Source: Corynebacterium sp. (GTDB lineage: Bacteria > Actinomycetota > Actinomycetes > Mycobacteriales > Mycobacteriaceae). Taken from it: DNA of 64,000 nt. Positions within the stretch are counted from its first letter, which is position 1, and the number at the start of each line of letters is the position of its first letter. Below, piece after piece: positions 12,477-20,932 of this stretch. Under the pieces are notes generated by a model. That model was not told the DNA's origin, ran no database searches, and worked only from the letters and a program-made list of their open reading frames with translations. The stretch covers positions 126,039 to 190,038 of the forward strand of contig NZ_JAUNLS010000004.1 of assembly GCF_030532325.1 (NCBI RefSeq). Reading direction: 5' to 3'. Both the position numbers and the translations under genes were made by a program.

Positions 12477-13544
12477 ATGAACATCCCGGTTAACGGGCCC
12501 GCGCCCTACGAGGTCACTATCGGCCGCAACCTCACCGCGAGCATCGCGGACCGCGTGCGCAGCATCGGCGCGCGCAAGCTGGGCATCGTGCACCAGCCAC
12601 CGCTGGCCGCCGCGGCGCGCCAGCTGGCCGACGAAGCCCGCGCCCGCGGCCTCCACGTCGAGCTGCTGCGGGTGCCCGACGCCGAAGAAGCTAAGCAGCT
12701 GGGCGTGCTGTCTGGAGTGTGGGGTCGCCTCGGAGCGGCCGAGTTCGGCCGCCGCGACGCCCTCGTGGGCCTCGGCGGCGGCGCCACCACGGACCTGGCT
12801 GGCTTCGCCGCTGCCACGTGGATGCGCGGCATCAAGGTCATCCAGGTGCCCACCACACTGCTGGCCATGGTGGACGCCGCCGTGGGCGGCAAAACCGGCA
12901 TCAACACCGCCGCCGGTAAGAACCTGGTGGGTGCCTTCCATGAGCCGGACTCCGTCTTCGTAGACATCGACCGCCTCACCACTCTGCCCAGCGAGGAGAT
13001 CGTCGCTGGCTCCGCGGAGATCATCAAGACCGGCTTCATTCACGACCCCGTGATCATCGAGAAATACCTCGCGGATCCTGCTGCCTGCCTTGATCCAGAC
13101 GGCGAGCTGCCGGAGCTCATCCAGCGATCTATCGCGGTGAAGGCCCGGGTGGTTAGTGAGGACCTCAAGGAGGCCGGCCTGCGCGAGACCCTGAACTACG
13201 GGCACACCTTCGGCCACGCCGTGGAGCTGCGGGAGCACTACACCTGGCGCCACGGCAACGCGGTAGCTGTGGGCATGATGTTCATCGCCCACCTCGCCCA
13301 TGCGCGCGGCCTCATCGGCGCCACGTTGCTGGGCGCCCACCGCCAGATTCTCGAGTCCGTGGGGCTACCCACCACCTACGAGGCCGGGCACTTTGAGGAG
13401 CTCTACGAGGGAATGCGCCGCGACAAGAAGAACCGCGACGGCCACATCCGCTTCGTAGCGCTAACCGGCGTGGGGGAGACCACCCGCATTGCCGACGCCA
13501 CCGAGGAGGAGCTGCGCGCGGCCTACGCCGCGATTTCCCAGTAG
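12477..13544 (+). CDS. aroB: 3-dehydroquinate synthase
   Basis: NAD- and metal-dependent conversion of DAHP to 3-dehydroquinate, 355 aa. [13 protein letters not shown] (about 97) is the NAD-binding loop and [11 protein letters not shown] (about 139) the substrate loop. The metal ligands are Glu in AEIIKTG (about 180) and His in [11 protein letters not shown] (about 243) and [10 protein letters not shown] (about 260). GAGAAAGG precedes the ATG. Third gene of the aro operon. Confidence 0.97.
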   Translation: MNIPVNGPAPYEVTIGRNLTASIADRVRSIGARKLGIVHQPPLAAAARQLADEARARGLHVELLRVPDAEEAKQLGVLSGVWGRLGAAEFGRRDALVGLGGGATTDLAGFAAATWMRGIKVIQVPTTLLAMVDAAVGGKTGINTAAGKNLVGAFHEPDSVFVDIDRLTTLPSEEIVAGSAEIIKTGFIHDPVIIEKYLADPAACLDPDGELPELIQRSIAVKARVVSEDLKEAGLRETLNYGHTFGHAVELREHYTWRHGNAVAVGMMFIAHLAHARGLIGATLLGAHRQILESVGLPTTYEAGHFEELYEGMRRDKKNRDGHIRFVALTGVGETTRIADATEEELRAAYAAISQ

Positions 13545-13605
13545 CGCGGCCAGCCCACAGGATTGGCAGCAGAGAAGTGAGGAAAAGAGAAATGAGGAAA
13601 ACGGT

Positions 13606-14043
13606 ATGCAGAACGGTTTAAAGATTGTGGTTCTCAACGGCCCTAACCTCAACCGGCTGGGCAAGCGCCAGCCGGAGGTCTACGGCTCGCAGACCTTGGC
13701 GGACATCGAGGCCGAGGTGCGCGCGGCCGCCCAGGGCCAAGAGGTGGAGTTCTTCCAATCCAACCACGAGGGCGAGCTCATCGAGAAGGTGCACGAGGCG
13801 GCCGATGCCGGCTGGCCGGTCATCATCAACCCGGGCGGCTTTACGCACACCTCGGTGGCGCTGCGCGACGCCCTCGCGGAGGTCGCCGACGGCCCCGGCT
13901 TCGTCGAGGTGCACATCTCCAACGTGCACGCCCGCGAGCCCTTCCGCCAGCACTCCTACCTCAGCCCCATCGCCCGGGGCGTTATCGCCGGCCTGGGAAG
14001 CTACGGCTATATCGCAGCGCTGCGCTATTTCCTGGGTATATGA
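13606..14043 (+). CDS. aroQ: 3-dehydroquinate dehydratase, type II
   Basis: Dodecameric type II dehydratase turning 3-dehydroquinate into 3-dehydroshikimate, 145 aa as usual. [18 protein letters not shown] (about 8-25) carries the catalytic Tyr and flexible lid Arg. [24 protein letters not shown] and [14 protein letters not shown] follow, with the catalytic His. ATG 13606 is chosen because GAGGAAAACGGT lies before it and it gives the family length. Its position directly after aroB is typical of corynebacteria. Confidence 0.96.
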   Translation: MQNGLKIVVLNGPNLNRLGKRQPEVYGSQTLADIEAEVRAAAQGQEVEFFQSNHEGELIEKVHEAADAGWPVIINPGGFTHTSVALRDALAEVADGPGFVEVHISNVHAREPFRQHSYLSPIARGVIAGLGSYGYIAALRYFLGI

Positions 14044-14123
14044 TGGACAAACGCTGATCACCCCAGGCTGGTGCAACCGGGCTGGGACAACAGAAGAACC
14101 GCCACAACAGAGAGGACACGGAC

Positions 14124-15215
14124 ATGGCTATGGCCGATACCCGCTTCAACAACCGCCGCCGCAAGCTCGCCTCGGAGCTGGCCGCGCAGCGCATCGACGC
14201 AGTGGTGGTGACCCACCTCGTGCACGTGCGCTACCTCTCTGGTTTCTCCGGTTCCAACGGCGGCCTGCTGCTGCGCAAGGATCACTCCGCGCTCATGGCC
14301 ACCGACGGGCGCTACACCACCCAGATCGCCGAGGAGGTCCCGGACATCGAGGCGATCCTGGGCAGGGCAGTGGGCCCGGAGCTACTCAAGCGCGTCGAAG
14401 GCCCGCTGCGCGTGGGCTACGAGGCGGATTACGTCTCCGTGAGCCAGCTGGCCAAGCTGGAGGAGGCCGCGCCGGAGGGCGTGACCCTGGTGCCCATCAG
14501 CGGCGTCATTGAGAAGATACGCCTCATCAAGGACACCCTGGAGCTCACCCGCCTGGAGGAGCTGGCGCACCTGGCTGACGACGCCCTGTCCGGCCTCATC
14601 TCCGCCGGCGAGCTGGCCGCGGGGCGCACCGAGCGCCAGGTGGCGGCAGACCTTGAGTACCGCATGCGCACGCTGGGCTCGGAGCGCGTGAGCTTCGACA
14701 CCATCGTGGCCTCTGGCCCCAACTCCGCCAAGCCGCACCACGGCGCGGATGACCGTGTGATCGAGGACGGCGACCTCGTCACCATCGACTTCGGCGCTCA
14801 CCTGCGCGGCTTCAATTCGGACTGCACCCGCACCTTCGCGGTGGGCGAGCCCTCCGAGTTCAGCCGCGAGATCTACGACGTGGTCTTGCGTGCCCAGCTG
14901 GCTGGCGTCAAGGCGTCGGTGCCGGGCACTCCGCTGGTGGAGGTGGACAAGGCGTGCCGTGACGTCATCACCGAGGCCGGCTACGGCGAGTACTTCGTGC
15001 ATTCCACCGGCCACGGCGTGGGCCTTGACGTGCACGAGGGCCCGTCCGCCGCCACGACCGGCACCGGCGAGTTGGCGGAGAACATGACGCTCACCATCGA
15101 GCCGGGCATCTACGTTCCGGGCAAGGGTGGCGTGCGCATCGAGGACACCCTCATCATCACCTCAGGCGCGCCGAAGATCATCACTCCGTACCCAAAGGAA
15201 CTGCAGATCCTCTAG
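14124..15215 (+). CDS. pepQ: Xaa-Pro aminopeptidase / M24 metallopeptidase
   Basis: Cytosolic M24B peptidase cleaving N-terminal residues before proline or Xaa-Pro dipeptides, 363 aa. A creatinase-like N-terminal domain (1-130) precedes the pita-bread domain. Metal ligands are visible in order: Asp in TIDFGAH, Asp in FNSDCTRTF, His in HSTGHGVG, Glu in TIEPGIY and Glu in GVRIEDT. It lies between aroQ and efp, the conserved actinobacterial order; a link to EF-P and polyproline turnover is only suggestive. Aminopeptidase versus prolidase activity cannot be decided. Confidence 0.9.
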   Translation: MAMADTRFNNRRRKLASELAAQRIDAVVVTHLVHVRYLSGFSGSNGGLLLRKDHSALMATDGRYTTQIAEEVPDIEAILGRAVGPELLKRVEGPLRVGYEADYVSVSQLAKLEEAAPEGVTLVPISGVIEKIRLIKDTLELTRLEELAHLADDALSGLISAGELAAGRTERQVAADLEYRMRTLGSERVSFDTIVASGPNSAKPHHGADDRVIEDGDLVTIDFGAHLRGFNSDCTRTFAVGEPSEFSREIYDVVLRAQLAGVKASVPGTPLVEVDKACRDVITEAGYGEYFVHSTGHGVGLDVHEGPSAATTGTGELAENMTLTIEPGIYVPGKGGVRIEDTLIITSGAPKIITPYPKELQIL

Positions 15216-15256
15216 GCCGTCACCGGCGGCACGACGCCCCCGTTTCGCCGGGGGCG

Positions 15257-15339
15257 TGTCGCAGTGATAGCGGCGCATACGCTACACTTAGTGACTGTTT
15301 TCAACGTTAGTTTCACACTGTTTTCCAGGAGATTCATCC
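15257..15339 (+). promoter_or_regulatory. efp promoter region with upstream hairpin
   Basis: A GC-rich hairpin ACGCCCCCG-TTTCGC-CGGGGGCGT stands before this stretch at about 15234-15257, without a T-run. TACACT (15283-15288) is a candidate -10 followed by a 51-nt leader carrying CAGGAG (15326-15331) before the efp ATG. Confidence 0.4.
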
Positions 15340-15903
15340 ATGGCAGATACCACCGATTTCAAGAACGGCCTCGTTCTCAAGATCGACAACAAGCTCCAGC
15401 AGATCGTGGAGTTCCAGCACGTGAAGCCAGGCAAGGGCCCCGCCTTCGTGCGCACCAAGCTCAAGGACGTCGTCTCCGGCAAGGTCACCGACAAGACCTT
15501 CAACGCTGGTGTGAAGGTGGAGACCGCCACCGTCGACCGCCGCGACATGACCTACCTCTACGACGACGGACAGAACTACGTGGTCATGGATGACAAGACC
15601 TTCGAGCAGTACGAGCTGCCCTACGAGAAGTTCGGCGAGGCAGGCAAGTTCCTGCTAGAGAACATGCGCGTTCAGGTCTCCTTCCACGAGGGCGAGGCTC
15701 TCTTCGGTGAGCTGCCCATCTCCGTGGATCTCAAGGTGGAGCACACCGAGCCGGGCCTGCAGGGTGATCGCTCCTCCGGCGGCACCAAGCCGGCCACCCT
15801 GGAGACCGGCGCCGAGATCCAGGTCCCGCTCTTCATCGAGATTGGCAACGTCCTCAAGATCGATACTCGCACCGGCGAGTACCTGTCTCGCGTGAACAAC
15901 TAA
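15340..15903 (+). CDS. efp: Elongation factor P
   Basis: Binds the ribosome between P and E sites and relieves stalling at polyproline stretches. The 187 aa show a KOW-like N domain followed by two OB domains, ending in the conserved [13 protein letters not shown]. The functional loop is KPGKGPAF with Lys32 at the tip. The PGKGP form is the actinobacterial type, in which, as I recall, the Lys works without modification; no epmA/epmB-like gene is seen nearby. nusB follows after 2 nt. Confidence 0.97.
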   Translation: MADTTDFKNGLVLKIDNKLQQIVEFQHVKPGKGPAFVRTKLKDVVSGKVTDKTFNAGVKVETATVDRRDMTYLYDDGQNYVVMDDKTFEQYELPYEKFGEAGKFLLENMRVQVSFHEGEALFGELPISVDLKVEHTEPGLQGDRSSGGTKPATLETGAEIQVPLFIEIGNVLKIDTRTGEYLSRVNN

Positions 15904-15905
15904 GC

Positions 15906-16478
15906 ATGGCTGAACCGAACTATAAGCGGCACACGGCCCGCTACCGCGCTCGTCGTCGCGCGGCCGACATCCTCTTCGAGGCCGAGACTCGCGATGTGGA
16001 TCCCGTCGCCATCGTCGAGGATCGCATCTCCCTGTCCGCCGATCCCAACAATGGTGTCGCCCCCATCGCGGACTACACCAAGGCGATCGTGCAGGGCGCG
16101 GCCGAGGAGCTCGACGCCATCGATGAGGCCATTGCCCGCTTCCTTTCCGAGGAGTGGGAGCTGCACCGCATCCCGGCCGTCGACCGCGCCATCATGCGCG
16201 TGGCTGTGTGGGAGATCCTCTTCAACGAGGACGTGCCCAACGCCACCGCTCTGGTGGAGGGCGTGGAGCTGGCCTCGGAGTACTCCAACCACCAGGCAGC
16301 GCCCTACATCCACGCCGTGCTTGATGACGTCATCCAATCCCAGTCCGCAGACAACCCCATGTCCGCACCGGTTGAGGGCGAAGGCGCCGAAGCTGAGGCT
16401 GAAGCGAGCGACGCTCCAGCCACTGGCTCTCAAGACACCGACGCTGAAGCAACGGATACTGAGGCTGAGCCTGAATAG
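15906..16478 (+). CDS. nusB: Transcription antitermination factor NusB
   Basis: RNA-binding partner of NusE/S10 in rRNA antitermination. The all-helical NusB domain (about residues 1-145) shows [13 protein letters not shown] and [16 protein letters not shown]. The protein is 190 aa because an acidic low-complexity tail ([12 protein letters not shown]..., about 150-190) is appended, an extension I would not expect to bind RNA. It starts 2 nt after the efp stop. The stop codon lies in a 17-nt tandem repeat, and a strong terminator follows. Confidence 0.93.
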   Translation: MAEPNYKRHTARYRARRRAADILFEAETRDVDPVAIVEDRISLSADPNNGVAPIADYTKAIVQGAAEELDAIDEAIARFLSEEWELHRIPAVDRAIMRVAVWEILFNEDVPNATALVEGVELASEYSNHQAAPYIHAVLDDVIQSQSADNPMSAPVEGEGAEAEAEASDAPATGSQDTDAEATDTEAEPE

Positions 16479-16512
16479 CTTGTGATGTGACACGGTAGCT
16501 TGTGATCTGACA
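16476..16512 (+). repeat. 17-nt direct repeat over the nusB stop codon
   Basis: TAGCTTGTGAT(G/C)TGACA occurs twice (16476-16492 and 16496-16512), one mismatch, 20-nt period. The first copy begins with the nusB TAG. Confidence 0.8.
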
Positions 16513-16543
16513 AAGAGAGGAACCATGTGGTTCCTCTCTTTTT
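16512..16543. terminator. Bidirectional intrinsic terminator between nusB and the ABC operon
   Basis: A perfect 14-bp palindrome arm pair (AAAGAGAGGAACCA / TGGTTCCTCTCTTT, 16512-16541) with T-runs on both strands separates two convergent operons. Confidence 0.9.
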
Positions 16544-16558
16544 ATGTTCCAAGGCTTC

Positions 16559-17323
16559 TTAGAGCAGCGAGGCCAAAAAGTCCTTGGTGCGCTGGTGCTG
16601 CGGGTGATCCAGGACCTGCTCCGGCGTGCCGGCCTCGAGCACGGTGCCGCCGTCCATGAAGAAGATTTTGTCCGCCACCTCGCGGGCAAAGCCGATCTCG
16701 TGGGTGACCACGAGCATGGTCATCCCCTCGGCGGCCAGTTCCTTCATGACGCGCAGCACCTCGCCCACCAGCTCGGGGTCGAGGGCGGAGGTGGGCTCGT
16801 CGAACAGCATGAGTTTGGGCTCCATGGCTACCGCGCGTGCGATGGCCACGCGCTGCTGCTGGCCGCCGGAGAGCTGCACCGGGTAGGCGTCCGCCTTGTG
16901 CGCCAGGCCGACCTTCTCTAGGAGGACCATGGCCTTCTCGCGTGCGACCTCCGGGTCCTGCTTCTTGACCTGGATGGGGGCCTCAATGATGTTTTCCAGC
17001 ACCGTGCGGTGGGAAAAGAGGTTGAAGGACTGGAAGACCATGCCGATGTCCTGGCGCTGGGCGGCGGCTTCCTTCTCCGAAATCTCGTAGAGCACGCCGT
17101 TGCGCTCGCGGAAGCCGATGAGCTCGCCGTCCACGTAGAGGCGGCCAGCCGTCACCTTCTCCAGGTGGTTGCAGCAGCGCAGGAAGGTGGACTTGCCGGA
17201 GCCGGAGGGACCCAGCAAGCAGGCCACCTCACCCGGCATGACCTCGAGGTCGATGCCCTTGAGCACGTCGAGGTTGCCGAAGGACTTGTGCACGTTGTGC
17301 GCCGAAATCATAGGAGTAGGCAT
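16559..17323 (-). CDS. Polar amino acid ABC transporter ATP-binding protein
   Basis: ATPase of a GlnQ/HisP-type importer, 254 aa. Walker [12 protein letters not shown] (about 37), Q-loop in [10 protein letters not shown] (about 92), signature [14 protein letters not shown] (about 145), Walker [14 protein letters not shown] (about 167) and the H-loop VVTHEIGFA (about 202) are all intact. It directly follows the permease stop on the minus strand and is last in a four-gene overlapping operon. The substrate is a polar amino acid by family; the exact one is unknown. Confidence 0.94.
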   Translation of the reverse strand: MPTPMISAHNVHKSFGNLDVLKGIDLEVMPGEVACLLGPSGSGKSTFLRCCNHLEKVTAGRLYVDGELIGFRERNGVLYEISEKEAAAQRQDIGMVFQSFNLFSHRTVLENIIEAPIQVKKQDPEVAREKAMVLLEKVGLAHKADAYPVQLSGGQQQRVAIARAVAMEPKLMLFDEPTSALDPELVGEVLRVMKELAAEGMTMLVVTHEIGFAREVADKIFFMDGGTVLEAGTPEQVLDHPQHQRTKDFLASLL

Positions 17324-18241
17324 TTAGTTCTTTCCCTCCGGGATGACAGAGACGTTGCGGGGAATGGTTCCTTCGGCGTCGGCAAGCGAGGCGAGCTGAC
17401 GCGCGGTGAGCTCACGGGTGGCGCCGCGCTCGAAGCGGCGCTCCAGGAAGTACTGGCCCACCATGAGCAGCGAGGTGATCACCAGGTACCAGGTGGCGGC
17501 GACCATGAGCAGTGGGATCGGCTCGAAAAGCGCGGCGGAGATGTCCGTGGCGCGGCCAAAGATCTCCTCGGTGTAGGGGATAGCCACCACCAAGGAGGAG
17601 GTCTTGAGCAAGGAGATGAACTCGTTGCCGGTGGGCGGGATGATGATGCGCATGGCCTGCGGCAAGACGGTGCGGCGCATGGTCATCCACCAGCCCATGC
17701 CCAGGGCCGTGGAAGCTTCTTTCTGGCCCTCCGGCACCGAGGAGATGCCCGAGCGCACGATCTCGGCCATGTAGGCGGCCTCGTTGAGGCCCAGGCCCAG
17801 CACGGCCAGCAGGAAGGCGTTGGTGAGCACAGTGCTCAGGGAAATCTCCGTGAAGCCCAGGTTGATGGATTGGTAGAGGGCAGACAGCAGGCCCCAGAAC
17901 ACCAGCTGGACGTAGACCGGGGTACCGCGGAACACCCAGAGGAAGACCCAGGCCACGCCACCCAGCACCGGGTTGGGGGACATGCGCATGACGGCGAGCA
18001 GGGCGCCGCCGACGACGCCGATGATCATCGCCAGGATGGTGATTGCGATGGTGTGCAGCGCAGCCGTGGCGATGCGGGTGTCAAAGAGGTACTGGAAATA
18101 GGTGCCCCAGCCAAAGGCCTCGTTGCGCGCGGAGGAGATGATGAACCACGCGGCCAGCAGGAGCAGCAGGACCGCGAACGTCCAGCGCCACGGGTGACGC
18201 AGCGGGCGTGCTTCGATCTTTTCAGGAGTGTGGCTAGCCAT
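17324..18241 (-). CDS. Polar amino acid ABC transporter permease
   Basis: HisM/GlnP-family inner-membrane permease, 305 aa. A soluble N-terminus is followed by about five TM helices. The EAA loop that docks on the ATPase reads EAAYMAEIVRSGISSVPEGQ. One permease gene suggests a homodimer. I chose ATG 18241, with GAAAGG seven bases upstream, over an ATG at 18256 without a binding site. It overlaps the binding-protein stop by 8 nt. Confidence 0.93.
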   Translation of the reverse strand: MASHTPEKIEARPLRHPWRWTFAVLLLLLAAWFIISSARNEAFGWGTYFQYLFDTRIATAALHTIAITILAMIIGVVGGALLAVMRMSPNPVLGGVAWVFLWVFRGTPVYVQLVFWGLLSALYQSINLGFTEISLSTVLTNAFLLAVLGLGLNEAAYMAEIVRSGISSVPEGQKEASTALGMGWWMTMRRTVLPQAMRIIIPPTGNEFISLLKTSSLVVAIPYTEEIFGRATDISAALFEPIPLLMVAATWYLVITSLLMVGQYFLERRFERGATRELTARQLASLADAEGTIPRNVSVIPEGKN

Positions 18242-19103
18242 TGATGGGCCTTTCATTGATCAGAGCTTCGTCGATGAGGCCATCCTTGATGCCCCACTGT
18301 TGCATGATGCGTTGGTACTCGCCGATGTCGATGAGGTGTTGAAGCGCCGCGGCCACCGCCGGGCCCAGCTCGGAGCCCTTGGGCACCGCGAAGCCGTAGG
18401 GCGAGGCGTCGAACATCTCGCCGACGGTGCGCATCTTTCCCTTGGAGCGGTCGATGGCCCAGGCCGCGACGGGGGAGTCGGCGGAGAAGGCGTCGGCGCG
18501 CCCCATAAGTACAGCCAGGGAGGCGTTGTCCTGCGTGTCGTAGGAGAGGACGGTGAGGTCGCCGTCGCAGGCATCGCGCTTGGGCAGCACGTCTTCGGTC
18601 TCGGAGACGGTGGTGCGCTGCACGGAGACGGTCAGGCCGCAGGGGTTGTCCGGATCCACTGGGCGGGCGCCGTCGGTGCGCTCGACCCACTGGATGCCTG
18701 CGTAGAGGTGGTCCACGAAGTCGAAATTCTTGCGGCGCTCCTCGTTATCGGCAAAGCCTGAGCCGCCCATGTCGATCTGCCCGGACTGGACCGCGGGCAG
18801 GATCATGGAGAAATCCTGCTCCATGGGGCGGAATTCCAGGCCGAGGACTTGAGCGACCGCGTTCGCGAGGTCCATCTCGACGCCGACGAGGGCCCCGTCA
18901 TTGTCCTTGAACTGCATGGGCGCAAAGGGCGGGTTGGTGCCCACGGTCAGTGCGCCGTCGTTGTCCTCGTACATGGCGGCGATCTCTGGGACCTCCTCCA
19001 CGTTGGGTTCCTGCCAGCCCTCGGGCATGGCGGATTCCGTGTTGGTCACGCAGCCGCTCAGGAGGGTGCATGCGCCGAGCACGCCGATGAGTGCTCGTTT
19101 CAT
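18234..19103 (-). CDS. Amino-acid-binding lipoprotein of the ABC transporter
   Basis: Family 3 solute-binding protein, 289 aa, anchored as a lipoprotein: the signal peptide ends in lipobox LSGC (Cys18). The mature part has the SBP core beginning LTVGTNPPFAPMQF (about residue 54), then VGVEMDLANAVAQVLG and IDMGGSGFADNEERR. The ligand is probably a polar amino acid or opine-like compound; it cannot be fixed from sequence. Its ATG overlaps the stop of the DUF368 gene upstream (ATGA), so the two are translationally coupled. Confidence 0.93.
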   Translation of the reverse strand: MKRALIGVLGACTLLSGCVTNTESAMPEGWQEPNVEEVPEIAAMYEDNDGALTVGTNPPFAPMQFKDNDGALVGVEMDLANAVAQVLGLEFRPMEQDFSMILPAVQSGQIDMGGSGFADNEERRKNFDFVDHLYAGIQWVERTDGARPVDPDNPCGLTVSVQRTTVSETEDVLPKRDACDGDLTVLSYDTQDNASLAVLMGRADAFSADSPVAAWAIDRSKGKMRTVGEMFDASPYGFAVPKGSELGPAVAAALQHLIDIGEYQRIMQQWGIKDGLIDEALINERPING

Positions 19104-19924
19104 GCGTGCTTCTCCTCGTACGCATGGGACTTACGCGCGTCGAAGTAGACAAAGATGCCGACAATGGCCGCGCCCAGCAGGAAGAGCAGCAGGATGGTGG
19201 GGGTGGAGGCGTCTTGGTGATCGCCCCAGGGCCACAGGGCGCGCAGGGAGCCGACCATAAAGCCGGCCATGGCGGCCAGGGTGGCGTCGCGGTGGTTATC
19301 CAGCAGGTAGTTCAGGGCCTTGACAAAGAGCGCGAGGCCACACAGCGCGCCGAGGGCGAAGACACCCAGGGTGAGCATGTTGCGATCAGATACCGCGCCG
19401 ATGACGTACTGGTACAGGCCCAGCGTCAGCAGGATGAGGGAGCCGGAGATACCCGGCAGGATCAGCGCGCAGATGGCCACCATGGCGGCGAGGAAGACCA
19501 CGTAGAGCGGCGGGTTCTCTACCGGGGTGGAGGTGTAGCCGGTGATGAAGAAAACGGCGGCCGCCGCCACGAGGAAGGCGATGATATTGGGGGCGCGGAA
19601 CTTGGTGCTCATCATGAGCACCGGCACCACGATGGAGACTGTCACCATGCCCATGAAGAGGGCACGGGAGGCGGAGACTTGGTTCTCCACGAAGGAGTGG
19701 AGGATGGAGGAGGCGCCAAAGACTGCGGCGAGCATACCCACCGCGATGGCGGCGAGGAAGCTCCATTCCACCTTCTTGAAGCGTCCGGAAATGAGGTCAT
19801 TCGCATTGCGTAGCGCGCGCTCGTAGATTCCCACGATGAGGGCGACGGTGCCGCCTGAGATTCCGGGGACGAGCTCGGCCATGCCAATGAGGGCGCCACG
19901 CAGGGCGTTAAGGAGAAAGTGCAT
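19100..19924 (-). CDS. DUF368 membrane protein, candidate polyprenyl-phosphate translocase
   Basis: Integral membrane protein of 274 aa with about eight hydrophobic helices. The DUF368 hallmark PGISGGT occurs near residue 20 and a second PGISGS near residue 160, the internal repeat expected of an inverted-repeat transporter. DUF368 proteins (PopT) were recently reported to return undecaprenyl phosphate across the membrane; in corynebacteria decaprenyl phosphate would be the carrier. That role is inferred here. It is the first gene of the operon with the amino acid ABC transporter and overlaps it by 4 nt. Confidence 0.88.
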   Translation of the reverse strand: MHFLLNALRGALIGMAELVPGISGGTVALIVGIYERALRNANDLISGRFKKVEWSFLAAIAVGMLAAVFGASSILHSFVENQVSASRALFMGMVTVSIVVPVLMMSTKFRAPNIIAFLVAAAAVFFITGYTSTPVENPPLYVVFLAAMVAICALILPGISGSLILLTLGLYQYVIGAVSDRNMLTLGVFALGALCGLALFVKALNYLLDNHRDATLAAMAGFMVGSLRALWPWGDHQDASTPTILLLFLLGAAIVGIFVYFDARKSHAYEEKHA

Positions 19925-19959
19925 GCTACGAAACTACCGTGTATCGATTCATAAATTGG

Positions 19960-19986
19960 TCAGGGGGCTATTGTGTCAGCCCCTGA
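19960..19986. repeat. Inverted repeat upstream of the DUF368 operon
   Basis: TCAGGGGGCT / AGCCCCTGA with one bulged G around an 8-nt centre, 36 nt before the DUF368 start codon. It may be an operator or the terminator of the upstream small gene; there is no T-run. Confidence 0.45.
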
Positions 19987-20083
19987 AAGAAATCTGCAAA
20001 TAATGCAGCCGAACACAGTATATACGTAGCCGCCCCCAGAATCCGCCTCAGTAGTCACCTCAGCGCCGGAGCGGGCGCGCGGC

Positions 20084-20362
20084 CTAGTGTGGCAGCAGCT
20101 TGGCCACCTCGCCATAGAGGGAGCCGATTACCGCAAAGGCGGCGAAACCAATGAGGCCGCCAACCAGGACGATGAGGAAGCGGTTGAGGTCCTCGTTATC
20201 GGTGGTGGCTACGGCCTCGTGCAGGGCGTTGTAATAGGAGGAGCCTGCGACTTCCTGCCCGAGATCCGTCTTGGAGCTCTCCGCGGCGAAAGCCGGCGTG
20301 CTGCTCAGGCTCAGTGCCGCGGCGGTGGTCAGGGCAACGAGGGTGCGGCGGGTACGGCGCAT
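20084..20362 (-). CDS. Small exported membrane protein, function unknown
   Basis: The 92 aa begin with a typical Sec signal peptide (Arg-rich start, LVALTTAAALSLS core, AFAA cleavage near residue 27). A short polar stretch (about 28-60) follows, then one hydrophobic helix (FLIVLVGGLIGFAAFAVIGSL, about 62-82) and a short tail. The start ATG 20362 has GGAGAGGA nine bases upstream; an upstream in-frame start lacks one. I do not recognise the family; similar small signal-peptide plus C-terminal-anchor proteins are common in corynebacterial envelopes. Confidence 0.7.
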   Translation of the reverse strand: MRRTRRTLVALTTAAALSLSSTPAFAAESSKTDLGQEVAGSSYYNALHEAVATTDNEDLNRFLIVLVGGLIGFAAFAVIGSLYGEVAKLLPH

Positions 20363-20413
20363 GAAGGGGGGTCCTCTCCTATCGAGGTTCCATAAAGGAG
20401 TGCTACTAGACAA

Positions 20414-20795
20414 TAGAGCACTGTAATCAAAGCGTTACATCTCGGTGCTCGGGCGCTTGCGCGGCTCCAGACCGTCGTGCCCCACGCCGTGCTCCCGTCA
20501 TGCCGCGCGCCCGGCCTCCGGGCGGCCGCGCGTTGCTCCCAGCTTCAATTTCACGCCAGAATTCCCGCCGATCCGAGGGGCTCAGTGAAGCTGGGAGACG
20601 ATCGGCCGCCCTGGACCCATCCCAGCACGCTAGATGAACATCTACTGAAAACGGGAAAGCTCGATTTAGGACATGGAGGCATGTATGTCCCAGCGCTTAA
20701 GGGGCGCCCACCAAGGAGCACACCCAACAAGGACCACGCCGCGCAGACGGCGAAAACACGCCGCGCCCTAGGCTGCAGCGTGCTTGTCTAGATTG
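20414..20795. other. 382-nt non-coding block with several inverted repeats
   Basis: No credible gene is seen; the longest plus-strand open frame is compositionally unlike a protein. Structures seen: TCCCAGCTTCA (20537-20547) with TGAAGCTGGGA (20586-20596), a perfect 11-bp inverted repeat; TAGATG-AA-CATCTA (20631-20644); and GGACATG...CATGTATGTCC (20669-20690). It could be an RNA gene, a decayed gene or a regulatory tract. It lies between the small exported protein gene and the tRNA. Confidence 0.5.
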
Positions 20796-20869
20796 TGCCC
20801 CTGGTGAGACTCGAACTCACACTGAACGGGTTTTGAATCCGTTGCCTCTGCCAATTGGGCTACAGGGGC
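20796..20869 (-). tRNA. tRNA with CAA anticodon (Leu by anticodon), short variable loop
   Basis: The 74-nt minus-strand cloverleaf has a perfect 7-bp acceptor stem (GCCCCTG/CAGGGGC), GTGAG/CTCAC T-stem with TTCGAGT loop and discriminator A73. The anticodon loop is TTCAAAA, giving anticodon CAA (reads UUG, Leu). The anticodon stem has an A-C mismatch at 31-39. The variable loop is only 5 nt, unlike normal class II tRNA-Leu. CCA is not encoded. It is divergent from polA, with a candidate -10 (TACTAT) just upstream. Confidence 0.88.
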
Positions 20870-20904
20870 GCACGGAAAGATAGTAGCGCAGCGGTCACCG
20901 CCTG

Positions 20905-20925
20905 TCCTAATCACCCCGTTAGGAT
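20905..20925 (+). promoter_or_regulatory. polA -10 (TAGGAT) within an inverted repeat
   Basis: TCCTAA (20905-20910) and TTAGGA (20919-20924) form an inverted repeat. TAGGAT (20920-20925) ends 7 nt before the GTG at 20933, so the polA mRNA is probably leaderless. Confidence 0.45.
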
Positions 20926-20932
20926 AGGTCAG

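Noticed and set aside
20477-20791. Open frame of 104 codons in the non-coding block
   Set aside because: Pro/Arg-rich, no ribosome binding site, crosses inverted repeats and nearly reaches the tRNA.
20796-20869. Reading the tRNA anticodon as TTG (Gln)
   Set aside because: TTG appears only on the plus strand; the cloverleaf folds on the minus strand with anticodon CAA.
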